DNA from: an uncultured Veillonella sp.
Lineage (GTDB): Bacteria > Bacillota > Negativicutes > Veillonellales > Veillonellaceae
NCBI RefSeq assembly: GCF_934190855.1
Contig: NZ_CAKPTN010000097.1
Span: 1-6,077 of the forward strand
Direction of reading: 5' to 3'
Length of the DNA stretch: 6,077 nt
Below the pieces are notes generated by a model. It was not told the origin of the DNA. It made no database searches and saw nothing but the letters and a program-made list of their open reading frames with translations. The translations under genes were made by a program, and so were the position numbers. Shown in pieces: positions 1-5,793 of this stretch. The number at the start of each line of letters is the position of its first letter. Within the stretch, counting starts at the first letter, position 1.

Positions 1-267
1 GCTGAATTCGATTTGATGTACGGCGAAGGTATCTCCAAAGCTGGTACGCTTATCGATATCGGTACAAATATGGAAATCATCAATAAATCTGGCGCATGGT
101 ATTCCTACAATGGGGAACGTATGGGTCAAGGTAAAGAAGCAGCTAAACAATACTTGCTTGATAATCCACAAGTAGCTGATGAAATCGATCGTATTATTCG
201 CGATACATTGGCTGTAGGTACAGAAGAAATCGACGTAATCGGTGAAGAAGTAACTGAAGAAGTATAA
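1..267 (+). CDS. recA: RecA recombinase, C-terminal part (5' truncated by window edge)
   Basis: This is the last 88 codons of RecA, the ATP-dependent DNA strand-exchange protein that forms filaments on single-stranded DNA and triggers LexA cleavage in the SOS response. The frame is open from base 1 and stops with TAA at 265-267. The translation begins [20 protein letters not shown] and continues with [24 protein letters not shown]. These are hallmark stretches from the end of the RecA core and the start of the C-terminal domain, which helps load double-stranded DNA. The protein ends in an acidic tail ([14 protein letters not shown]), as is usual for RecA, where the tail damps activity. The ATP-binding Walker motifs lie upstream, outside the window. 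The TTG/ATG codons near 13-16 are internal, not starts. recX follows after 2 nt with no terminator between, so the two are almost certainly co-transcribed. Confidence 0.97.
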   Translation, partial: AEFDLMYGEGISKAGTLIDIGTNMEIINKSGAWYSYNGERMGQGKEAAKQYLLDNPQVADEIDRIIRDTLAVGTEEIDVIGEEVTEEV

Positions 268-269
268 TC

Positions 270-713
270 ATGAGTGACGAAACGATGCAAGCTGCTATGG
301 ATCAAGCATATCGCTTCCTAGCGCAACGATTTCTTAGTTCCTATGAACTAACACAAAAAATGAGACGTAAACAATTCGAGGACCCAATCATTGAGCGGGT
401 CCTTGAACGCCTTAGAGAGTATGATTATATCAATGATGAGCGCTTATCTGAGCAAGTATTATCGTACTTGATGAAAGAACAAAAATATGGTGCTTACATG
501 ATTAAACAAAAGATGAAACTTCGAGGGCTTGAGGTTCCCCAAGACATTTCTTACTATGATGAAGTAAAAGCGGCCTATCGAGTGGTGGAGAAAAAATTTG
601 GCTCCATTCTCAATGAGAACCGCACTCCTCGTGTAAAAGTATTTAACTTTCTCAAATACAGAGGGTTCTCAACAAGCACGATTCAAGTTGTATGTAATGA
701 TTTTTATGAATAA
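270..713 (+). CDS. recX: RecX family regulator of RecA
   Basis: RecX binds RecA filaments and modulates, usually inhibits, their extension and recombinase activity. The 147-residue product fits the common family size of about 150-270, at the short end. The all-helical repeat layout is visible: the first unit at about residues 13-65 holds AYRFLAQRFLSSYELTQKM and the YDYINDERLSEQVL stretch typical of RecX (family form 'yindeRfa'). A second unit lies at about 69-110 (KYGAYMIKQKMKLRGLE) and a third at about 120-147 (RVKVFNFLKYRGFSTSTIQ). The ATG at 270 lies 2 nt after the recA stop. The upstream bases are only GA-rich (GAAGAAG at 256-262) without a real Shine-Dalgarno sequence, so translation probably depends on ribosomes finishing recA. 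Later in-frame ATGs at 285 and 297 are possible but have no better ribosome site. Position directly after recA strongly supports the call. Confidence 0.93.
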   Translation: MSDETMQAAMDQAYRFLAQRFLSSYELTQKMRRKQFEDPIIERVLERLREYDYINDERLSEQVLSYLMKEQKYGAYMIKQKMKLRGLEVPQDISYYDEVKAAYRVVEKKFGSILNENRTPRVKVFNFLKYRGFSTSTIQVVCNDFYE

Positions 714-752
714 AGTATGCTTTTTTAGAGCCCTTGCTAGGCTTGTAAAATC

Positions 753-781
753 TTGACAGAAAGGGCGTTCAAGTCTAAAAT
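753..781 (+). promoter_or_regulatory. Sigma-A type promoter for rny
   Basis: A perfect -35 box TTGACA (753-758) is followed after exactly 17 nt by TAAAAT (776-781), which matches the -10 consensus at five of six positions. Transcription would begin near 786-789, giving rny a leader of about 110 nt. It is the best-matching promoter in the window. The sigma factor that would read it is encoded downstream at 4485-5645. The start site itself is inferred. Confidence 0.8.
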
Positions 782-787
782 TAATAA

Positions 788-819
788 TAGCTTTATTTAT
801 TAATATGATGATAAGGCTA
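788..819 (+). other. Predicted stem-loop at the 5' end of the rny leader
   Basis: Bases 788-796 (TAGCTTTAT) can pair with 811-819 (ATAAGGCTA) as nine base pairs, one of them G-U, around a 14-nt AT-rich loop. The hairpin sits at the predicted transcription start. A 5'-terminal hairpin can shield an mRNA from 5'-end-dependent decay, so it could affect rny message stability; that role is inference. The stem is AT-rich and could be coincidental. No matching riboswitch family is recognised in the rest of the leader (820-883). Confidence 0.35.
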
Positions 820-883
820 ATTGATAATTTAATGCATGAAGGGCATAAAAAGGAGCATGAAAGCTCGATTTTGAGAATTTAAG

Positions 884-892
884 AGGAGGTGA
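884..892 (+). promoter_or_regulatory. Ribosome binding site deciding the rny start
   Basis: AGGAGGTGA at 884-892 is a full-length match to the anti-Shine-Dalgarno end of 16S rRNA. An in-frame stop (TAA 880-882) lies just before it, so the start must be downstream of 882. The in-frame GTG at 889 lies inside this site and cannot be served by it. The spacer from AGGAGG to the in-frame ATT at 898 is 8 nt, which is ideal. The next in-frame conventional starts, GTG 922 and ATG 928, are more than 30 nt away and would cut into the membrane anchor. Confidence 0.75.
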
Positions 893-897
893 GACAG

Positions 898-2433
898 ATT
901 TTAGAGTATAGTCTAATTGCAGTGGTAATGGTACTGATTGGACTAGGGGTAGGCTATTTTTTAAGAAAAAATATTGCTGAAGGAAAACTGAATCAAGCTG
1001 AGCAAGAGGCTGCACGCATCATCGCTAACGGTGAGCGCACAGCTGAGTCTAAAAAGAAAGAAGCTTTATTAGAAGCGAAAGAAGAAATTCATAAGCTCCG
1101 TTCCGATGTGGAACGAGAAAATAAAGATCGTCGTTCTGAACTTCAACGTATGGAACGCCGTATTCTTCAAAAAGAAGAATCTTTGGATAAAAAATTAGAC
1201 AATATTGAGCACAAAGAGGAAGCTTTACATCGCAAAGAAGCTGAATTAGCCCAAAGCCGTGAGAAGGTTGAAGCTTTGTATGAAAAACAAATGGCAGAAT
1301 TGGAACGCATTTCTGGCATGACTTTCGAAGAAGCGAAAAATATCTTGTTAACGAATGTAGAACAAGAAATCCGTCATGAAACGGCGATTATGGTTAAGGA
1401 AATGGAACAGCAAGCTAAGGATGACGCGGAGAAAAAAGCGAAAGAAATTATCTCCTCTGCACTCCAACGTTGCGCAGCTGACCATGTAGCGGAAACTACC
1501 GTATCCGTAGTGGCATTGCCTATTGATGAAATGAAAGGTCGTATTATCGGTCGTGAAGGCCGCAATATTCGTGCACTTGAAACATTAACAGGTATTGACT
1601 TGATTATCGATGATACCCCAGAAGCAGTTATTCTTTCCGGCTTCGATCCAATTCGTCGTGAAGTGGCTCGTATTGCTTTGGAAAAATTGATTGTAGACGG
1701 TCGTATCCATCCAGCTCGTATTGAAGAGATGGTTGGTAAAGCTCGTAAAGAGGTTGACCAAACTATTAAAGAGGCTGGTGAACAAGCGACATTTGAAGCT
1801 GATGTTCACGGCTTACATCCTGAAATCGTTAAGATCTTAGGTCGTTTGAAATATCGTACTAGTTACGGTCAAAACGTATTGAAACATTCCATCGAAGTAT
1901 CTCATTTAGCAGGTTTAATGGCAGCTGAACTTGGCTGTGATGTAACATTAGCTAAACGAGGTGGCTTAATTCATGATATTGGTAAAGCATTGGACCGTGA
2001 ACTTGAGGGTTCTCATGTTCAAATCGGTGTTGATGTAGCTCGTAAATATCGTGAAAGCGCAGCAGTAATCAACTGTATTGGTGCTCATCATGGTGATGAA
2101 GAGTTCCAAAGTATTGAGGCTGTATTAGTAGCTGCTGCTGATGCTATCTCCGCAGCTCGTCCAGGAGCGCGTCGAGAAACATTAGAAAACTACTTGAAAC
2201 GTTTATCTAAATTGGAAGAAATCGCTGAATCCTTCGAAGGCGTTGAAAAATGCTTTGCTATTCAAGCCGGTCGTGAGATTCGCGTTGTAGTAAAACCGGA
2301 TAAGATTGATGAAGCTGAGTCTACATTACTCGTTCGGAATATCGTAAAACGCATCGAGTCTGAACTCGAATATCCAGGCCAAATCAAGGTCGTAATTATT
2401 CGTGAAACTCGCGTTGTGGATTACGCAAAATAA
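898..2433 (+). CDS. rny: Ribonuclease Y (membrane-anchored endoribonuclease)
   Basis: RNase Y makes the initiating endonucleolytic cuts in bulk mRNA decay in many Firmicutes and works at the inner face of the membrane. From the ATT at 898 the protein has 511 residues (514 from GTG 889), against about 520 for the Bacillus enzyme. In 511 numbering, a single N-terminal membrane segment ([16 protein letters not shown], about 6-21) is followed by a long charged coiled coil (about 22-180). A KH RNA-binding domain follows, with [10 protein letters not shown] (GREG loop at 218-221). Next comes an HD domain with the metal-binding His-Asp pair at 359-360 ([11 protein letters not shown]) and the HHGDEE motif further on. 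Near-identical blocks such as [17 protein letters not shown] and [15 protein letters not shown] make the family certain. It has its own promoter (753-781) and probably a rare ATT start, because the strong ribosome site overlaps GTG 889. If ATT is not used, the start is GTG 889. Confidence 0.97.
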   Translation: MLEYSLIAVVMVLIGLGVGYFLRKNIAEGKLNQAEQEAARIIANGERTAESKKKEALLEAKEEIHKLRSDVERENKDRRSELQRMERRILQKEESLDKKLDNIEHKEEALHRKEAELAQSREKVEALYEKQMAELERISGMTFEEAKNILLTNVEQEIRHETAIMVKEMEQQAKDDAEKKAKEIISSALQRCAADHVAETTVSVVALPIDEMKGRIIGREGRNIRALETLTGIDLIIDDTPEAVILSGFDPIRREVARIALEKLIVDGRIHPARIEEMVGKARKEVDQTIKEAGEQATFEADVHGLHPEIVKILGRLKYRTSYGQNVLKHSIEVSHLAGLMAAELGCDVTLAKRGGLIHDIGKALDRELEGSHVQIGVDVARKYRESAAVINCIGAHHGDEEFQSIEAVLVAAADAISAARPGARRETLENYLKRLSKLEEIAESFEGVEKCFAIQAGREIRVVVKPDKIDEAESTLLVRNIVKRIESELEYPGQIKVVIIRETRVVDYAK

Positions 2434-2452
2434 TATGCAATAAGCGATAAGT

Positions 2453-2482
2453 ATAGGCTGCAATGATATCATTGCAGCCTAT
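2453..2482 (+). terminator. 30-bp perfect palindrome after rny, possible terminator
   Basis: Starting 19 nt after the rny stop, 2453-2467 (ATAGGCTGCAATGAT) is the exact reverse complement of 2468-2482. The RNA would fold into a hairpin of about 12-13 bp capped by part of the central GATATC. Its place right after the gene suggests termination or 3'-end protection of the rny mRNA. The downstream tract is only TTGTTATC, without a proper U-run, so intrinsic termination may be weak and read-through into dnaG is plausible. As DNA it is also a perfect dyad that a dimeric protein could bind. Confidence 0.6.
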
Positions 2483-2485
2483 TGT

Positions 2486-2517
2486 TATCAAAATATTGGT
2501 AATGATATCGTTTGATA
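2486..2517 (+). repeat. Second inverted repeat in the rny-dnaG gap
   Basis: TATCAAA (2486-2492) pairs with TTTGATA (2511-2517). After a 2-nt bulge, ATAT (2493-2496) pairs with ATAT (2505-2508), leaving an 8-nt loop. It begins 4 nt after the preceding palindrome. The 9-mer AATGATATC in its right half (2501-2509) repeats the centre of the first palindrome (2462-2470). The stem is AT-rich, so stability is modest and the function is unknown. Confidence 0.4.
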
Positions 2518-2523
2518 CGGCGT

Positions 2524-2568
2524 ATAGGAATCCTTATGTATTGTATCTTGATAGATAAGGATTCCTAT
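2524..2568 (+). repeat. Third inverted repeat, 14-bp perfect stem
   Basis: ATAGGAATCCTTAT (2524-2537) is the exact reverse complement of 2555-2568, with a 17-nt loop between. The stem is too long and exact to be chance in so short a gap. No T-run follows (GATTCGTATTTG), so it is not a standard intrinsic terminator. It could be an mRNA processing or stability element, or a protein-binding dyad upstream of the dnaG promoter region. None of these roles is shown by the sequence alone. Confidence 0.55.
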
Positions 2569-2686
2569 GATTCGTATTTGATATTTATACTATTTTAATA
2601 ATTTAACTAATTAAAATCTTTTACAAATAGAGGATTTTTTATTTGTATATCGAATTAATATATATATGGGGAAGGAGGCGTTGGCT
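2569..2686 (+). promoter_or_regulatory. AT-rich dnaG leader with weak promoter candidates
   Basis: This stretch is very AT-rich and must hold the dnaG-rpoD promoter unless transcription reads through from rny. I see -10-like hexamers TATACT (2586-2591) and TAAAAT (2612-2617), but neither has a good -35 box at 16-18 nt. TTGATA (2578-2583) and TTTACA (2620-2625) have no good -10 partner. An 8-bp inverted repeat (TACAAATA 2622-2629 with TATTTGTA 2640-2647) lies just before the ribosome site. The dnaG ribosome site AAGGAGG (2672-2678) is strong and lies 8 nt before ATG 2687, which decides that start. Confidence 0.4.
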
Positions 2687-4459
2687 ATGAGCCGATATTT
2701 TGAAAATGAATTGATTGAACAAATCAAAGATGCTAATGATATCGTATCAGTTATATCCGAGCATGTAGCTTTAAAGAAACGCGGCAAGAACTATTGGGGT
2801 TGTTGTCCTTTCCATAATGAAAAAACGCCATCCTTTAGCGTTGCCCCTGAAAAGGGTTTTTATTATTGTTTTGGTTGCCATGCATCGGGGAATGTTATTA
2901 AATTCCTCATGGAGTTAGAACATTTAACCTTTGTAGAGGTACTAGAGCGGCTAGCTAACCGAGCTAATATTCCATTGCCAGAGGCGAAGCTTTCACCTGA
3001 GCAGCAAGCTCGAGATGAAAGGCGCAAAAAACTATATGAAGCTTGTGATTTAGCGGCCACATTTTTCCATAACTGTCTCACTCAAACCTCTATGGGCAAG
3101 GTGGGGCTCGATTATTTGAAGAAGCGGGGACTTACGAAGGAAACCATAGAAGAGTTCAAGCTTGGATTTGCTCCTGATGGTTGGGACAAGTTATATCGCG
3201 CCTTCCATGAGCGCGGTATCGATGATTCAATATTATTAGAGTTGAATCTGGTACGTAAAAACCAAAAGGGCCAATTCTATGATTTCTTTAGAAATCGTAT
3301 TATGTTCCCTATAATGGATGGTAAAGGGCGAGTAGTTGCCTTCGGTGGTCGTGTCATGGATGACAGCACACCAAAATATTTAAACTCCCCAGAGTCATCT
3401 ATCTTCGAAAAGGGTAAAATACTATTTGCTTTTGATAAGGCGTACAAATCGATTCGTCAGGAAAGACAAGCCATTCTCGTAGAAGGGTATATGGATGTTA
3501 TATCAGCTCATAACCATGGCGTTACGAATGTGGTGGCCTCTTTAGGGACTGCTTATACAAGAGATCACGGTCATATCTTGATGAGACAGGCAGATGAAAT
3601 TGTATTAGCCTATGATATGGATGGTGCTGGACGCCAAGCGGCTGCTAGGGCCATTGAATTATTACAAAACACGGACTTTAAGGTGCGTGTTCTTGCTATG
3701 CCAGATGGTAAAGATCCAGATGATTATGTACGTAATCATGGTGGGCAGGCATTTAAAGACTTAGTCGCAAAGGCTGTGAAGCCTCTCGATTATCTTTTAA
3801 GTGAGTCTTTAATTAAGCACGATACAAACGATACTGAAGGGAAACAAGCCGTTATGGCTGATGTGTTCCCATATATTGCGAATATAGATAGTCAAACACA
3901 GCGAGATGACGCATTAAAAACATTGGCACTGCCTTTGTGGCTTGATAATAGCAGCATATTTAGATATTTCCGAGATTATGTGAAAAAGGGACAAATTGAA
4001 TTAGTAGATGCTGCATCAGCACCTTTGCCAACACAGGATTTACCTAAAGGCGATGCGGAAAAATTATTGTCTTTAGCTTTCACTGATGGGGAAATATTAA
4101 CTCATATGATGAGCTATTTGCCGATAGAAGACTTTGAAAAAAACGAATATCGATGTATAATAGAAAAGATATTCTCCTTGTACAAGACAGAAGGTCGCCT
4201 TGATGAAACAGCAATTCAGTCTGTTTTAACACCAGCAGAGTATGATATTTACTCTAGATTGGTCGTCATGAGTGACGATGAATATAAGGTACAAGTGCCT
4301 GGATTAATCCGCAAGATAAGGCTCCATTCACTGCGCGAACAGTATAAAGCGCATTCAATTATGGCGGATCAACTAAAACGGGCAGGAGATTCGACGTTTA
4401 TTAGCGAATTACATAAATGTCAGGAAATACAGAATTTAATTAGAGAATGGTCTAAGTAA
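2687..4459 (+). CDS. dnaG: DNA primase DnaG
   Basis: DnaG makes the short RNA primers for lagging-strand and origin synthesis and acts with the replicative helicase. The 590-residue product has the normal family length. The N-terminal zinc ribbon has Cys40, His43, Cys61 and Cys64 (CPFHNEKTPSF, then YYCFGCHASGN), the same numbering as in the E. coli enzyme. The basic-cleft segment follows (RNRIMFPIMDGKGRVVAFGG, then YLNSPESSIFEKG). The Toprim metal site shows Glu266 (EGYMDV) and Asp310/Asp312 (AYDMDG). The less conserved C-terminal part (about 430-590) should be the helicase-binding domain. The start at 2687 is chosen over the ATG at 2666, seven codons earlier, because AAGGAGG at 2672-2678 lies 8 nt before it and because it gives the canonical zinc-ligand numbering. 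rpoD follows after 25 nt without a terminator, so they are co-transcribed. There is no rpsU upstream. Confidence 0.98.
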   Translation: MSRYFENELIEQIKDANDIVSVISEHVALKKRGKNYWGCCPFHNEKTPSFSVAPEKGFYYCFGCHASGNVIKFLMELEHLTFVEVLERLANRANIPLPEAKLSPEQQARDERRKKLYEACDLAATFFHNCLTQTSMGKVGLDYLKKRGLTKETIEEFKLGFAPDGWDKLYRAFHERGIDDSILLELNLVRKNQKGQFYDFFRNRIMFPIMDGKGRVVAFGGRVMDDSTPKYLNSPESSIFEKGKILFAFDKAYKSIRQERQAILVEGYMDVISAHNHGVTNVVASLGTAYTRDHGHILMRQADEIVLAYDMDGAGRQAAARAIELLQNTDFKVRVLAMPDGKDPDDYVRNHGGQAFKDLVAKAVKPLDYLLSESLIKHDTNDTEGKQAVMADVFPYIANIDSQTQRDDALKTLALPLWLDNSSIFRYFRDYVKKGQIELVDAASAPLPTQDLPKGDAEKLLSLAFTDGEILTHMMSYLPIEDFEKNEYRCIIEKIFSLYKTEGRLDETAIQSVLTPAEYDIYSRLVVMSDDEYKVQVPGLIRKIRLHSLREQYKAHSIMADQLKRAGDSTFISELHKCQEIQNLIREWSK

Positions 4460-4484
4460 ACGATAATGTAAAAAGGAGAGCGCT

Positions 4485-5645
4485 GTGGCTAAGAAAGTAC
4501 AAAAAAGTCAAATAGAGGAGATTGTGGAACAACTTCTTGAAAAAGGCCGTAAGACCGGTGTGTTGACACAATCCGAGATTTCAGATGCTCTTCATGAGCA
4601 GGCGGAAATTACTGCAGAACAATTAGATGACATTTATACTACTTTAGGTAAATTAAATATTGAGGTTGTAGCTGACATCGATGCAGAAGATGTAGATGAA
4701 AATCCAATCGTGCCAGAAGAAGATGCTGAAGAGGTTGTTAGTGAGAAGAATATCTCCATCGACTTAAGTGTAGATTCTGGTGTTAATATCGATGATCCAG
4801 TGCGTATGTACCTCAAAGAGATTGGTCGTGTTCCTTTGCTTTCTGCGGACGAAGAAATCGTTTTAGCAAAGCAAATTGAAGCTGGCGCAGCAGAAGATGC
4901 TACATATAAAGATATCCAACTTGCCAAAAAGGCTAAGAAAAAATTGGTAGATGCTAACTTGCGCTTAGTTGTAAGTATCGCGAAACGCTATGTAGGTCGT
5001 GGTATGTTATTCTTGGATTTGATTCAAGAAGGTAACCTTGGTCTTATTAAAGCAGTTGATAAATTCGACTATACAAAAGGTTATAAATTCTCCACATATG
5101 CTACATGGTGGATTCGTCAAGCGATTACGCGTGCTATTGCGGACCAAGCTCGTACGATTCGTATTCCTGTACATATGGTAGAAACAATTAATAAATTGAT
5201 TCGTATTTCCCGTCAATTGTTACAAGATAAAGGTCGCGAACCATTGCCTGAGGAAATTGCAGAAGGCATGGGGATTACTGTAGAACGTGTGCGCGAAATT
5301 CAAAAAATCGCCCAAGAGCCAGTATCCTTAGAAACTCCAATTGGTGAAGAGGAAGATTCCCATTTAGGGGACTTCATCGAAGACCAAGACGCAATTGCTC
5401 CAGACGATGCAGCTAGTTACATCCTATTGCAAGAGCAAATTGAAGATGTATTTACATGCTTAACTGATCGTGAGCAACAAGTATTGATCTTGCGCTTTGG
5501 TTTGAAGGATGGTAAACCTCGTACATTAGAAGAAGTGGGTCAACACTTCAATGTTACTCGTGAACGTATCCGCCAAATTGAAGGTAAGGCGCTTACCAAA
5601 TTGCGTAACCGCGGCAAACGTGATAAAATCAAAGACTTCTTATAA
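4485..5645 (+). CDS. rpoD: Primary sigma factor of RNA polymerase (RpoD/SigA)
   Basis: This is the housekeeping sigma-70 factor that directs RNA polymerase to TTGACA/TATAAT promoters. At 386 residues it matches the short Firmicute SigA type, without the long insert of proteobacterial RpoD. A region 1.1-like domain lies at about 5-62, followed by an acidic linker (about 63-90). Region 1.2 lies at about 98-133 ([22 protein letters not shown]). Region 2 at about 155-230 includes [20 protein letters not shown] and the -10-reading [20 protein letters not shown]. Region 3 spans about 232-310. Region 4 ends the protein, with the -35-reading helix-turn-helix at about 347-375 ([20 protein letters not shown]). 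All parts needed for a group 1 sigma factor are present. The GTG start is supported by AAGGAG (4473-4478), 6 nt upstream. It is the second gene of the dnaG-rpoD unit and is followed by a strong terminator. Confidence 0.98.
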   Translation: MAKKVQKSQIEEIVEQLLEKGRKTGVLTQSEISDALHEQAEITAEQLDDIYTTLGKLNIEVVADIDAEDVDENPIVPEEDAEEVVSEKNISIDLSVDSGVNIDDPVRMYLKEIGRVPLLSADEEIVLAKQIEAGAAEDATYKDIQLAKKAKKKLVDANLRLVVSIAKRYVGRGMLFLDLIQEGNLGLIKAVDKFDYTKGYKFSTYATWWIRQAITRAIADQARTIRIPVHMVETINKLIRISRQLLQDKGREPLPEEIAEGMGITVERVREIQKIAQEPVSLETPIGEEEDSHLGDFIEDQDAIAPDDAASYILLQEQIEDVFTCLTDREQQVLILRFGLKDGKPRTLEEVGQHFNVTRERIRQIEGKALTKLRNRGKRDKIKDFL

Positions 5646-5660
5646 GATAAAGAATCTCGT

Positions 5661-5707
5661 AAGGGTTGTAATGCAGTGCTCTCTAGCACTGTGTTACAGC
5701 CCTTTTG
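5661..5707 (+). terminator. Intrinsic terminator of the dnaG-rpoD unit
   Basis: Bases 5661-5680 (AAGGGTTGTAATGCAGTGCT) pair with 5685-5704 to give a continuous 20-bp stem closed by a CTCT loop, followed by TTTTGTGTT (5703-5711). Three of the pairs are G-U in the + strand RNA (5666/5699, 5672/5693, 5673/5692). It starts 15 nt after the rpoD stop and is the clearest terminator in the window. Confidence 0.92.
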
Positions 5708-5748
5708 TGTTATAATAAAGGTTAGTAATATACAATCATTGATATAAT
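5708..5748 (+). promoter_or_regulatory. Two extended -10 promoter motifs for queD
   Basis: TGTTATAAT (5708-5716) and TGATATAAT (5740-5748) both match the extended -10 form TGnTATAAT perfectly and lie 32 bp apart. Neither has a convincing -35 box; at 17 nt upstream of the second lies GGTTAG (5720-5725). Extended -10 promoters can work with a poor -35. The second would start transcription near 5755, about 39 nt before queD. The first overlaps the tail of the rpoD terminator. Confidence 0.65.
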
Positions 5749-5793
5749 CTGATACTAATATATTGAAATGTAATAAAAGATTTAGGAGATATA

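Noticed and set aside
16..18. ATG near the left edge as a gene start
   Set aside because: The frame is open to base 1 and the preceding codons (AEFDL) are conserved RecA sequence, so this is an internal methionine.
714..766. Terminator after recX (GCCCTT 730-735 with AAGGGC 761-766, or AGCC 729-732 with GGCT 740-743)
   Set aside because: The long version has a 25-nt loop containing the rny -35 box and no U-run after it. The short version has a 4-bp stem. Neither is convincing.
857..874. Five-codon mini-ORF (MKARF) in the rny leader, preceded by AAGGAG at 850-855
   Set aside because: The spacer between AAGGAG and the ATG is only 1 nt, too short for normal initiation, and nothing else supports a leader peptide.
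800..1015. Minus-strand open frame overlapping the rny leader and 5' end
   Set aside because: It is antisense to the certain rny coding sequence, has no recognisable protein family and no ribosome site I could support.
4634..4927. 97-codon minus-strand open frame inside rpoD
   Set aside because: Ser/Thr-rich low-complexity translation that mirrors the acidic, Glu/Asp-rich linker of sigma-A on the other strand; a shadow frame.
5708..5793. PreQ1 riboswitch upstream of queD
   Set aside because: The likely leader is only about 39 nt and lacks the C-rich/A-rich pseudoknot pattern of the preQ1-I class. GGTTAG at 5720-5725 resembles one element but has no partner sequence.
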